From positions 2,356,001 to 2,420,000 of the forward strand of contig WJXW01000006.1 in the NCBI GenBank assembly GCA_015832175.1: a stretch of DNA of 64,000 nt, in the 5' to 3' direction. This document shows positions 34,701 through 43,945 of this stretch, in pieces; the first letter of the stretch is position 1; every line of letters begins with the position of its first letter. The notes beneath the pieces were generated by a model. That model was given only the letters and a program-made list of their open reading frames with translations, searched no databases and was not told the DNA's origin. The translations under genes were made by a program, and so were the position numbers. This DNA is from Paraphaeosphaeria minitans (lineage: Eukaryota > Ascomycota > Dothideomycetes > Pleosporales > Didymosphaeriaceae).

Positions 34701-34905
34701 TGGTGGCAGCGGGTGCTGCGGTCTTCGTCCTCTTGGCCGGTTTCTGTGCGGGTGTGAAGAATGCAGCAGGCTCAGCTGCGGGTGCCTCAATGGCCTTGCG
34801 CTTGGGGGCACGCTTCGGCGGCGCCTTGAGGGTGGATGTGGTGGAGGACGCGTTTGTAGTGGCGACATTGCCTGTGGCCTTGCCACGAGAGCGTGTCGCG
34901 ACCAT
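31783..34905 (-). CDS. BRCT-domain protein with YPxTPAH tandem repeats
   Basis: A single exon of 1040 aa. The start chosen is the ATG at 34905 (MVATRSRGKATGN), since the upstream extension lacks an ATG. Residues 1-230 are Lys/Ala/Pro-rich with AT-hook-like or NLS-like basic patches (TRSRGK, RATRGRK). Residues about 250-490 hold 11 tandem units of 23-24 aa beginning YP(K/x)TPAHIAEA. An acidic stretch follows. A BRCT domain lies at about 618-715 (FLVDVTSKGEDQSLFYV, LTHVIFKDGSQDTIDKV, CINTGWLMEVEATKKRV). It resembles the microcephalin-type BRCT with its conserved GW. Residues about 815-930 hold a second repeat set built on (P/R)PIK(G/R/S)PLF. The C-terminus is basic (PAKKFRPLF). It is probably a nuclear, chromatin-bound protein binding phospho-peptides. 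Each repeat carries a Thr-Pro, so kinase control is plausible but inferred. Confidence 0.88.
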   Translation of the reverse strand: MVATRSRGKATGNVATTNASSTTSTLKAPPKRAPKRKAIEAPAAEPAAFFTPAQKPAKRTKTAAPAATKPAAKPAAKPATRTTRRAAKTVEEPQAEVKEVPKPAQRATRGRKAAEPVASVVEPEEKVEEPAVEEPAIEQPTKTTRARKAITKAAKTVASKVARLSAASSASIASVSPKRATRATRDTAALAPPTVDAPLKKPARKLTKKTPAWKTAAKPAAKVSEQEAQVRDEETLQAILNQEALEELPAEYPRTPAHVVNAYDNQTAFNQLPEYPKTPAHFAEAYANQTAFDELVAEYPETPAHIAEAHGNQKGFDELPEYPKTPAHIAEAYENQKAFEELAAEYPKTPAHIAEAHGNQTAFNQLPEYPKTPAHVAEAYGNQKAFKELAAEYPSTPDEFVDAHENQQAFEQMADYPKTPTHISAPLSSREALRELPIDYPTTPAHIIAPVSTREALRELPIDYPNTPAHIMTIKQGLDQLPSYPNTPAPNDVASSPAQAHGTPEALPSDSATEEFESALEITEAEVAEVEVTEAELMEVDGEEYIVKTTPLSKVNFSVNSSLDLAPKLAPPKSAACASPTKSALRSPLKNGTKTPKKQVTWPEDFETEEDDDTFDLAMLLHGTRFLVDVTSKGEDQSLFYVTSLEDFGAQVVREWTENTTLTHVIFKDGSQDTIDKVRASNGAVKCINTGWLMEVEATKKRVDESKFAIDLDTVSVCTPVSRAPRRRDFFTPAKTPTRFLSTIESSSAAKSIEDFPDTPTSSDFDQSMDTIEDKENNKWEGSTFAKKFSLSAPARKPWRKAQAPTTAAKTPTKENQRREAPVQSSVFSERPIKSAMFSQPPVKNSFGHTAAESLFDQPPIKGPLFAPTPKLGEAAAKDSLFSHGPIKRPLFAPTPKNGQNAGKDSVSRHPPIKGPLFEDNPKLNFAKMSPKKKNTSLFGQSLSKPGSVGFAPAVSDTWFDLQGKNSTLLGQGPVKSSTMSAQRPGRLSALLNKGAPSTPTASRVAPATTFLSTHKKRTASETFGGSITATPAKKFRPLF
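33430..34165 (-). repeat. Coding tandem repeat, 11 units of about 69-72 bp
   Basis: Within the BRCT gene. Units alternate 23 and 24 codons and begin YP-x-TPAH. The pair YPKTPAHIAEAHGNQ/YPKTPAHVAEAYGNQ is nearly identical between units 4-6, indicating recent unit-pair duplication. The last four units have diverged (SSREALRELPID form). Confidence 0.9.
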
Positions 34906-35759
34906 CTTGCTTGCTTGCAAAGTTTGTACCAGATGGGAGATGTGTTTTGCTGAATTTCTGGTGCTGGTTGTGTTGCGAGCAAGTGGTGTGCGATGGTGTG
35001 AAGGTGGAGAAGCCAAAGGCGGGTGCGACCGAGCTTTGTTGTTTGTGTGGACGCGCCAAGCGTTCGATTACGCGGTTCGCGTTGCTGGGACAACGCCACC
35101 CCAGCCTCCTCTGCCTCACCCGCCCGAAAGGGTAAAGTCGCATTCGCCTCCTCGTTCCATGAACCTAAGCAGTCTTCGATGCGGCGAAATGGTGGCAGGC
35201 GTCTTGACAACTTGGTTTGTGTTAAAGCTTGCAGTTCATAAAATATTAATCGCTTCCCCAAATACACACGATGAGCTCAAGCATCTCCACAACCCGCTTG
35301 GTCACGTAGCCGTGTATCTAGCGAAAGCCTAGAGGAAGCCCCCCTACGCGCACTCGAACCCTTTGTCGAGCGTAGCTTGATGGCCTTGTTCCCCATACCC
35401 CAGACATGTCACTTCGGGCTACGCGGCAACACGCGCGCTTGTGCGAGGCAGATCAAGACGCGTTATCCGCGCTGTTGCAACAACACTTATCAGCGTCGTT
35501 CCTGGCCCGTGAGGTCCGTGTATACCTACTACTCTTGAAGACTCTTGCTTGTTGGACCGGTGTGGAATGAAGAAGCCGGATTTCGGCTTAAAACAGGGGG
35601 ACAATCGACGTTCTAGATGAGTGGATGTGTGCTCGTCTAAGCATGCTATGTCGTTCCGCTGATTCGGCATGCTAGTGTGCTTACAACCAGAGTGCGTCTC
35701 GAATGTAGTTGTGTTTTCTTTGCATACTATACAGTGACTGAGTATATAAGTGCATCGTG
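34906..35759. other. Intergenic, 5' of the BRCT gene
   Basis: This is the promoter region of the BRCT gene. No further gene was recognised. Confidence 0.4.
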
Positions 35760-36273
35760 ATCTTGCGGGACTATTTTGATGCACACAATCTTGACGGCTC
35801 TGAAAAGCCAGACCTTCTTCCTATCGCCACCGCAGTCTACGACGTCGGCCGTTGTTTCGGGGCGGCTCTCTGCATTGGCGAGATGATGGGACGGAAGAGG
35901 TTGATCTTAGATGGCACAACTACTGTATGGCTGTTGGCACCGCTTTCCCAACGTGGTCGGACAGTGTAGGACACATGATTGTAGGGCGTATGGTTGGCGG
36001 TTCAGTATCGCTTCATGATATCTACAGACGAGGATAACATCAAGAAAAGGTGGCAGCATCGGCCACGGGATCAACACTACCACAACCCCCGGTATGGCAA
36101 ATGGAGGCATGGCAATCCAATTGGCGTAGCAAACTCGCAGTCTTCGAGACAACTATGAACATGCTCAGCTTCATGACCGTCAACTGGATCAACTACGGCG
36201 TCTCCTACACCAGCAGACCCTCCGCCTGGCGTCTTCCTCTTCCGATTCAGCACACCTCCATCTTCCTACTGTA
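35760..36273 (+). pseudogene. Relic of an MFS sugar transporter (N-terminal part)
   Basis: Joined over frameshifts, the sequence follows the first third of a hexose transporter: DLLPIATAVYDVGRCFGA, MGRKRLILDGTT, then a one-base shift to MAVGTAF and SVGHMIVGRMVGG. An unreadable insert of about 50 bp follows at 36000-36048. The frame then shifts again to PVWQMEAWQSNWRSKLAVFE and NWINYGVSYTSRPSAWRLPL. It stops at 36271-36273 where the protein should continue for another 300 residues. GR(K/R)-type loop motifs and the 'NWINYG' helix are family features. At least two frame breaks plus truncation make it non-functional. Confidence 0.82.
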
Positions 36274-37285
36274 GAGAGAGTGGAGTTTTGATAAAGAGAA
36301 CGATGCATTAACGAAGCAGAAAGACAAAGTGCGAGCCAAACACCACGTAGGTATTGACCTCTTCCACCTCCGCGTTCCAGCATAGACACGATAGATAATC
36401 TAGTCTAGTATACTATGTCTTGTTGCCGCCCACTCCCCCGCCCACCCTCTGCAAATCACATCCCATGCCTGTCCCAGTACCAGGGTCCGCATCCACGCAG
36501 ACGCCGCCCAGGATGGCAGGTCCGCTTTCGCCCATCGGTCGCAGCGAGGCGCAGGCACCGACATGGCGGACGCAGACTTTCGTAATGCCTTCTCTGTGGG
36601 TTCCCTGCCCACTCCCGGCAACCAGGACTCTGTGTGCCCACCCGGGCACCAGCCACCGACCAGACCTAATGCCTACTCGTACAGTAAAGAACGGATCGAA
36701 CGAGAGATGTCCTGCGTCTGCTTCCTCCAGCGTACGGTAAGCGACGATGTCTGTGCGTTGGGTGCCGCCGATGCCGCTCGATGTGGCCTCGTCACACAGT
36801 TTCCACGACAAGCAGTGCGCGGGAAGTGTCGAATGCAGGCGGGGCGTGCAAATAATCAGTCTCGTGTTCATTGGGCGGCACCGGTGGATGGCGAAGACAA
36901 TCTGAATGTGGCGTTTCGAGGAAGAGGGGCGAAGGGGGCCAATGGGAGGGCGGGGATTACCATACCATCATTGGAAGGCCAAGTGTGATGTCTGCACACA
37001 GGCACGCACTGGGAGGTAAGCATTGTCTGGCCGTAATCTAGTTGTGAATGATTATGGCATTGCATTCTGTCCTGCTCGTTCACAGTGCGGGACAGTGTGT
37101 ATGCGAATATCCTGGCGGCCAGACCAGGAGAAGGTAGGTTTCCAATTCCTCAGCTACAACGCTGTGAAGACCGCCCCTCGCTATGAAGGCCTTTCACAAC
37201 TGTTGTAAGCTGCTTCAACTTCTACAACGTTGTCGAAATAGTCCCTCATGTCCGAATTCAGCTCATCATGTCTGGAGACGAATAG
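36274..37285. other. Intergenic, about 1 kb
   Basis: GC-rich frames on both strands at 36413-36990 lack any recognisable domain or good gene start. Nothing is called. Confidence 0.4.
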
Positions 37286-39481
37286 CTACCACCACTCCCT
37301 ATATGCCAGCAAGTCCCGCTGGCCATAGCACTCGCCCACCACCGTCAGCACCATGTCAATCGTGATCTTCGTATTGAGATCCACATCCGCCTGCGCCTCC
37401 TTTTTCGCCTCGGTTTCACCATCCTTCTTCGAAGCACTGGAGGGCTTTCGCTCGGATTGCGGCTCAGATACGCCATCCATACCATCGTCCTGACCGCCAT
37501 AGTCCCGCGCTTCAGCAACCATCTCAGGCGGGAGCTCGGCGAGCAAGCTCTCGTCCTGATCCGCGAGAACGGCGCGGCGCAACTCAGGATCTAGGGACGC
37601 GAGGAAGGTCGCTGGATCGGTGTTTTCGGCCATTGCAGCGGCCTGTTTCCGGGCCTCGGCGAGGGCTTCTTCATGCGAGCGTTTGGGCTGGTTCTTGGGG
37701 TGCTGCCCTTGTTGGTGGGGAGTCTCTGCTGATTTTTTGCTTTGATATGATTGAGACGGCCTTGCAGACGTGCTCCCGTTCATCTGCGCACCCTGTGTAG
37801 CCTGCAAGGCTGCTCTGCGATGCGTCTCCCGCCGTGCTTTGGTCATCTTGCATGACGGGTCATTGCACCGCTTGCGATTATGGCGGTGCGAACCACTTGT
37901 TCGAGGCTCCCTGTGCGCTTGCTGTTTCCCTCTGAGCTGATGCGCTGGGACCTTGCGGTCTGGAATGGAATCCGTAACGAGGTTGTCTCCGAGCTGGGCG
38001 AGTAGACGGGCACGCGCTGCTTCCAGGCCGGCTGGTGTGTCTTCGTCTTCGGGGTCGTCTTCTTTGACCTCGCCCTCATCCTCTGAGCTTGACATGTCGT
38101 CTCCGTGACCCTTGTTCGTCGATTGGGCTGGACGCGATTTTGTCTGCTGTTCCGCCGTACCGTCGAACTGCTCGCGGAGATCCAGAGGCGGCTCGTATTC
38201 ATCATCGTCCTCGTCTACTTCGCCATCTTCGACGCGTTGACGCTGCTCCTTCGGCGCAAAAGGCGTCTCGTGTGCTCCATTCCCTTCATCAACTTCCATA
38301 TCGCCGTAGCCCTCCTCATCATCGCCCACCTCATTACCACCCTCCCCATTGACCTCCCACTCTTCCACATCATCATCTTCCTCAAGCCGGTATGCGTCTC
38401 GCCGCTCTCCGCTCCGCAGTCGAATGCTCAGCTGCCCCGCCTTGTGTCCTAGCTCCCGTATGCGGCCAACCTTGTAGTAGTCAAGCGTCCCGTAGTCCCC
38501 AGTCAAAGCCAACAAAGTCCAGATCCAGCAGCTCTTCTGTTTCGTTATCATGTCTCCGATGATCAGCACCTCTGAGACATACTCCAGTGCGCGATAGACG
38601 CCCTTGTCATCGAGCTGGGCAACCAATGCCGGAGTCGGGTACTTGTTGTCGAACGCATACCGCCAGTCGCTCTTGTAGTATGGCACCCTTACGTTCGCGT
38701 ACTTCTCTGGGTCTGCCCTGACCAAAGCAGCCAGCTCTCTCGGGTCGGCGTTGGCCAGTGTGTTCCGGAGCGCTTTGTAGCGACCAACCAGCGACTTGTA
38801 GTATGCAGCTTGCGGTTCCATGTCGTCGTATTGTGACCACTCGTCGTTTTCGCCGTAGCATTCGCCATTCGTATCGTTGTCCACAGCTATCCACGTGCCT
38901 TCATGGAACCTGGCCACACAGTCGCCGCTGCTTTCATTGTGCGTGGATCGGTCGCGCTCGCCATTCTCGGGGGCTTGTGATTGTGCGACGAGAAGCGTAG
39001 GTATAGTGGAAGCTTCGGACCTATCACACAGGTAAGTTGTGCGTTCATTGTCAGTGTTGGTGCTGGAAGCATTCGCAAAGGGATCTCACCTTACGCTGCG
39101 AAGGTACGCAAGAGCTTCCCTAGTAGCATCGTCTGCTTCGGAGGCATAATCATCGTCCAAACCGGGGAACATGGTCTGCATGCCATTCTGCTTCTCCGGG
39201 CGCATCGCATGGCGCACATCGCTAAGAGCTCTGTTGGACATTGTCGCTGCTCTGGGCGCATCCTCTTCTCTTGATCGCTTGGTGTATGGCTCTTCGTTGC
39301 CGTTCAAATCTGCAGCAGCAACGGCCTCAAACTTTCGTTTCGCGGGCGGCAGTTCGCTCTTGGGCGGGTGTTGCACCGTAAGCGACTCGAGGTAGTCGTC
39401 CGGCCGGCGCAGTTTGTTGTACGCCGCACCATCCTCAGTGACGGCCAAGTTCACGCCCGATTGCGACATGCTTCCAGGCAT
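37286..39481 (-). CDS. Gemin2/SIP1-like snRNP assembly factor with UBM-like motif
   Basis: Two exons: 39481-39090 and 39020-37286. The intron begins GTGAGA and ends GATAG, and the join is in phase, giving 708 aa. Two later in-frame ATGs (39469 and others) could serve as starts. Gemin2 features are split across a long insertion. YLRSVRSEASTIPTLLVAQ and the EWSQYDDMEPQAAYYKSLVG region lie before it. ITIDMVLTVVGECYGQRDLL, ending AYREWW, forms the C-terminus. Gemin2 binds Sm proteins and SMN during spliceosomal snRNP assembly. The insertion is acidic/Gln-rich with a Cys/His/Arg patch (RCNDPSCKMTKARRE). Around residue 595-635 it has PATFLASLDPELRRAVLADQ followed by a second copy starting LLAELPPEMVAEA. 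This resembles the paired ubiquitin-binding motif of HUWE1/Tom1. The protein is much longer than human Gemin2 (280 aa). Confidence 0.8.
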
Positions 39482-40220
39482 GGGACGTGTAGTTTCGCGG
39501 TGCTGTTTTTGTTGCCGATGAGGTAGGTAGGTAACGGAGCCTCGTCTGGAAAGTTTTAGTGGGTCCTGGTCATCTAGGTAGGTACGCACGGGCCACCCAC
39601 TCACCACAGCTGCAATCGACAGCTTGAGAATCATAACGCTAGATTACCTGATTAGGCAGTTTGCCAAACTAGTCCTCACCACTCCCAGAAGTCCAAACAT
39701 TCAGTCGTCCACTTGGCGACTCCATGAGAGCATACCAGCCGTCGAATGTGGGCTCAGCGAATGAGAGAACTTGTCAACCTTCAGTCCACACTACTTCGTA
39801 CACATAGTCTCGTATTCACACTGCACACAGACTCTCGTGATCCGTCACATAGATATCGCTCATGGGCAGGACCGTACCAGTAAACCTCTCGTCGCGCTGT
39901 CCTAATAATCCGTGCCGACACGTGGGCCCAACGCGGCTGAGGGCGCTCCTTGAACACGGTTGTTGACCACTAGAACCATACTTTGGCTAGATACTCTACG
40001 CGTACTCCGATCCACATGCGTTCGTTTTCCCATCGTAACTTTGGTTGTACCACCCAACGCACAATAGCAAACCCTTCATAACGCACAACATGTCCAGGCA
40101 GCCGGCTCTCCGTCGTTCCTGCCACTGCACCACACCCGCCCACGTATCACCTGTCCTGAGTGAACACACTGTACCCAGACCTTTGTCCCATTCCTACAGC
40201 ATTTCAGTACATTCACGATC
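39482..40220. other. Divergent intergenic region
   Basis: It lies between the Gemin2-like gene (minus) and the next gene (plus), so it probably holds both promoters. TAGGTAGG elements occur at 39522-39531 and 39576-39586. No gene is seen. Confidence 0.45.
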
Positions 40221-41513
40221 ATGGGCGATCTCAACAGACCCAAGGTAAATTCGTAACAAGCTTTGTTTTAGGGTAGCCCGACTGAACTTGCAACAGTTTC
40301 CAGGGGGTGATGGCAGGCTGCTCCCCAACCCCGAGGGGGGCTACTATGGCAAATCTTACCCCGTCCAGAGACTCCTCATGCGAGAGCCTGGCCCCGGTGG
40401 TGAGAAATCCACCTGCGACAGCACTTTCGTGGGATGGTCTTACACCACCGTAGATGGAAAGGTCACGGAATATACCTCGAGCCGGATCTTCCACAAGGAT
40501 GGCGAGCAGCCTACCTTTGCGATCGAAAAAGAAGAGAAGATGACCGTGTACAGGGAAAAGGGGAAAGGTAAAGCGGAGCATCCGTCTTTGTGGAGACGGT
40601 TTTCGGATAGTGCGCTGGTAGAAGGCGTTGGAGGGATGGATTACAAGATTGTGAGGTCGGGTGGGTGGTCGATGGTCGATCCTGACGAGTGGGCGATTGA
40701 GGAAATGCCGCAGCAGACGAATGTGGAGCCGGAAAGTCCTTCCGAAGATTCTGCCTCCAAGGAGAGTCTGTCGGAGGGCTCTGAATCAAAGGAGGACAAT
40801 GAACCTCAACATCGGCGTCCTCTGGTCGTTTCATCCTCGTCAAAGGAGAGTCTGTTGCAGAAGTCCGCAGATGCGGATACCGAGTTTCTTGAGTCGCTCT
40901 TGTCCAAGCAGAGGCGAGAGGAACATGCTGAGAAATTCTTCAAGTCGTTGCTGGCGAAGGGTAAGCCGTGGCTTGGAGCCAAATCGTCGCTGGCACATCC
41001 CATCGTCTTCGACCCCAATGTTCCGTGGGAGATGCTTCCCTACAAGGCGTTCACGTAAGTTTCCTTATTTCCTAGCATGGAGCGCAGGAGTTGGTTCACG
41101 ATGTTCCCTCTCCACGTATCTTGCTAATGCCACCCAGCCACACTACCCCCGAATGCGCAGCTCTCGGGCATTACCTCTCGCGGCCCGAAACCGACAAGCC
41201 CAGGAACCCCTTGATGAAGTCCCCAAACTTCATCATCATCATCCGGGACGTGGGCCGCTTCGACCACACTGGTCGCCAGCCGGGCCTCATGATCCAGACG
41301 ACAAGTTTCACCATCCGCCAGCTCGATAAGGGATTCGTGCCTGGGGAAAGGAGGGTCGAGATCTGGAGGAACGGGGAGACGCACTGTCTTCCTGGAGTAA
41401 TTGCCGTTATGGCGGATATGTGTGCGTGGTTTTTGGGAGACGAGGAGCTGAGGAGGGGCGAGGGATCCATGGAGACGGAAGAGAGGAGAAGCCTGGCCTT
41501 GGGACAGCCGTAA
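40221..41513 (+). CDS. Hypothetical protein, three exons
   Basis: Exons 40221-40244 (8 codons, MGDLNRPK), 40297-41054 and 41138-41513. Introns have GTAAAT/CAACAG and GTAAGT/CCCAG ends. Phases match, giving 385 aa. The N-terminal half is compact (GGYYGKSYPVQRLLMREPG, STFVGWSYTTVDGKVTEYTS). The middle is Ser/Glu/Lys-rich and probably disordered (SEDSASKESLSEGSESKED). The C-terminal 125 aa again look folded (PNFIIIIRDVGRFDHTGRQP, GVIAVMADMCAWFLGDEEL). There is no signal peptide or membrane helix. I do not recognise a family. The tiny first exon and good splice sites support a real gene. Confidence 0.75.
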
Positions 41514-41574
41514 GGACGGGAGTGGGTGTATTGGGGCCGTGGTGATACCTGGATGGACTCTAATCTCGCGTTAC

Positions 41575-41690
41575 ATGGAATCAAGATGGACCCTAGATTG
41601 TGAGAGGGATCAGAAGAAGATTGCAATGTTACCTAGAATCGAAATGGATTCTAGATGTGAGTAGGATCAGAAGAGCATGGCAATGGTGCA
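41575..41690. repeat. Imperfect tandem duplication, about 57-bp unit
   Basis: Two copies of a block reading tggaatcaagatggaccctaga…gatcagaagaag…gcaatg and tcgaaatggattctaga…gatcagaagag…gcaatgg lie head to tail in the 3' flank of the preceding gene. Confidence 0.7.
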
Positions 41691-41925
41691 GTTCTCTGGA
41701 GCTGTTGTGTCGATAATGTCGATCAAAGGAGAGTCGTGGTACAAGCAGATAGCGATGCAGTCACCTCAAGCATTGCATAGCTCTTCTAGCTCCACCAAAG
41801 CATCATCTCGAGATGGTAGCTAGCAGCGTGTATGGCCATGGAACGAGATATCTATTGGGCCTTCCGGCCGCGGATGCGGTATGCATGTAGCTCGATGCGT
41901 AGGCGGATCGCCAAGATGAAGCTCA

Positions 41926-41933
41926 TGACGTCA
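41926..41933. promoter_or_regulatory. CRE palindrome TGACGTCA
   Basis: A perfect ATF/CREB-type site 420 bp upstream of the NIPSNAP ATG. Function is inferred from the motif only. Confidence 0.45.
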
Positions 41934-42317
41934 GCAGCAATGGACAGGTTGAGCGAATACGTCCACAGTGGAGATGAGGCTCTGCAACAAGACGTGGAAT
42001 TGGATGGAGCGGGAAGAGGGCGCGAAGCAGCGAAGTATTGGATGACGGCGTGTGGGTCTTCCTGGGGGCGACTTCTCGGCTTCCCCAGCTTTCCCCCCGT
42101 GGGAGCAGGCGCGCTAGGAGCTTGGGCCACACGAGAGCTTCCCCTCAGCCATCTTGCAGCGGGTTACACCGCAGAGAAGTAGACTAGACACTCTAGCAGA
42201 CGTAGACAGAGCCGCTCCTCCACCACTCCTCCTCGACCGCCGTTGCAAGTCCACCTCGCTTCCATACTCCATCCTCCATCTTCGATCGCAGCAGCTCGCG
42301 CGAGCTTCCACTGACTC

Positions 42318-42325
42318 TGACGTCA
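42318..42325. promoter_or_regulatory. CRE palindrome TGACGTCA
   Basis: A perfect site 28 bp upstream of the NIPSNAP start codon, next to a TGACTC half-site (42313). Its closeness to the ATG places it in the leader or core promoter. Confidence 0.5.
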
Positions 42326-42352
42326 ACCATTCCACTAGAAACCACCTTCACA

Positions 42353-43514
42353 ATGCTCGCCCGTCGTGTTTCTGCCGGTCTGCGCAGCGTCGTCCCCGTG
42401 CAGCACACGGCCGCCGCTGTCAACTCGCGCTGCTTCACAGCCTACGCCGCAGCCCAGGCCCAGAAAGCCCCTGCTCTCGCCGATATCAGGCCCGACGGGG
42501 CTGCCGAGTTCAATGCACGACAGAAAGAGTACCGCGAGGGCCTCTTAACCGCTCAAAAGGAGAAGGAGAAAAGAGAAAGTCAGTAGTTCCCCTCTGGTAA
42601 TCTGTCTGCGTCGGCCCCTCTGCTGCGGAGAGATGCCGTCTGTTGAGCACCTTCGGATCACTAACATCCCATGCAGAAGAGGCTCGTGCACAAGATGACG
42701 GCGACAAGAAGAAGGGTGGCGCGCTGAAGTCGCTGATCTACGGCACACCCGAGGGACGCGAGCTCGACAAGGACATCGAGAGGAGCTTCTCGCAGGTTCT
42801 TGCCCGGGGCAAGTACGTGCATTCCATCGTCTTCCACGATGTCAAGCCAGACAAGGTCGACGAGTACACGAAGCTGGTGGGCAACTGGTATCCCAGGGTG
42901 GCATCGATGCCGGAGAACAAGGTGCACTTGGTGGGCAGCTGGAGAACCGAGGTTGGCGAATGCGACACATTCGGTGAGCTGTCACGTCGTCCTGCAACCT
43001 CAGCCACGTATTGACCAACCGTCTTCTAGTGCATATCTGGGAGTACCAGCGGTACGAGGGCTACCACGCCTCGCTCAACGCCATTCAGCACCACCCTGAG
43101 TTCCCCGAATTCGACTCCAAGTTGAAGCACCTGATCAACTCGAAGCGCAATTCGCTTATGCAAGAGTTCTCCTTCTGGCCCACGACGCCGCCGCGCCAAC
43201 TGGGCGGTCTCTTCGAGCTCCGTTCCTACACGCTGCACCCTGGCAACCTTCTCGAGTGGGAGACCCACTGGAGGCGTGGGCTAAAGGCTCGTCGGGAGGT
43301 CATGGAGGGTGTAGGTGCTTGGTTCGTGCAGATTGGCGAGCTGAACACGGTGCACCACCTGTGGCAGTTTGCTAATCTCGAGGAGCGCAAGGTCCGCCGC
43401 GAGCAAAGCTGGGGCGTCGAGGGCTGGGGCGAGACGGTGCACAAGACGGTGCCGCTGATCCAGGAGATGAAGAGCAGGATCTTGATCCCTTGCCCATGGA
43501 GCCCGGTCGCGTGA
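42353..43514 (+). CDS. NIPSNAP family protein, mitochondrial
   Basis: Three exons: 42353-42578, 42677-42973 and 43030-43514, all in phase, 335 aa. The N-terminus is a typical mitochondrial targeting sequence: Arg/Ala/Ser-rich, no acidic residues (MLARRVSAGLRSVVPVQHT). A charged linker follows (KEKEKRE…GDKKKGG). The first dimeric alpha/beta-barrel repeat contains VHSIVFHDVKPDKVDEYTKL, NKVHLVGSWRTEVGECDTF and VHIWEYQRYEGYHASL. The second contains GGLFELRSYTLHPGNLLEWE, GAWFVQIGELNTVHHLWQF and ERKVRREQSW. Animal NIPSNAPs bind autophagy factors on damaged mitochondria; the fungal role is not established. The first donor (GTCAGT) is slightly unusual but is the only one that keeps the family alignment. 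Confidence 0.94.
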
Positions 43515-43945
43515 GCGGGAAGCATCTGTCTTTGATATCCTAATTTGCGATGGCGAAAAGGGCAACCCAGTAAGGCGTAAACCATGTTCAGGCGCAGGAA
43601 GATATTTACGTAGTATAACCCCACTCCGGGCAATGAGTTTCATCAGGACCAGCAAGCGATCGACGTTATCTGCAGTAGCAAAAACGAACGATGCGCTCCA
43701 AAGACATGTGCTTTTTCTGTGGTAGTATACCGATTTGACGACTTTTTATTAGCCCAGGGCGCATAGATTCTTTGAAACAAGCGAGTGTTTTCTGGCCGAC
43801 CCCACCCCCACGTCATCACCATCACAAGCTAGACGCGAAACCTGGCTTGCCCAGAAATTGTAACCAACACCACACCCTGCCATCCTCCGCCTTCAACACC
43901 TCCTCCACGGTCTCGACGCGACACGATACCAAATACACCGCCGTC
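43515..43945. other. Intergenic, 430 bp
   Basis: 3' flank of NIPSNAP and the promoter of the phosphotransferase gene. Nothing else is seen. Confidence 0.4.

Larger units (their letters stand above)
41514..42352. other. Intergenic and NIPSNAP promoter
   Basis: It contains an imperfect tandem duplication (41575-41690), a perfect CRE at 41926-41933 and another at 42318-42325. The short frames at 41832-42182 show no domain. Confidence 0.45.

Noticed and set aside
36413..36990. Overlapping GC-rich frames on both strands
   Set aside because: No domain, no plausible start or splice structure, mutual antisense overlap.
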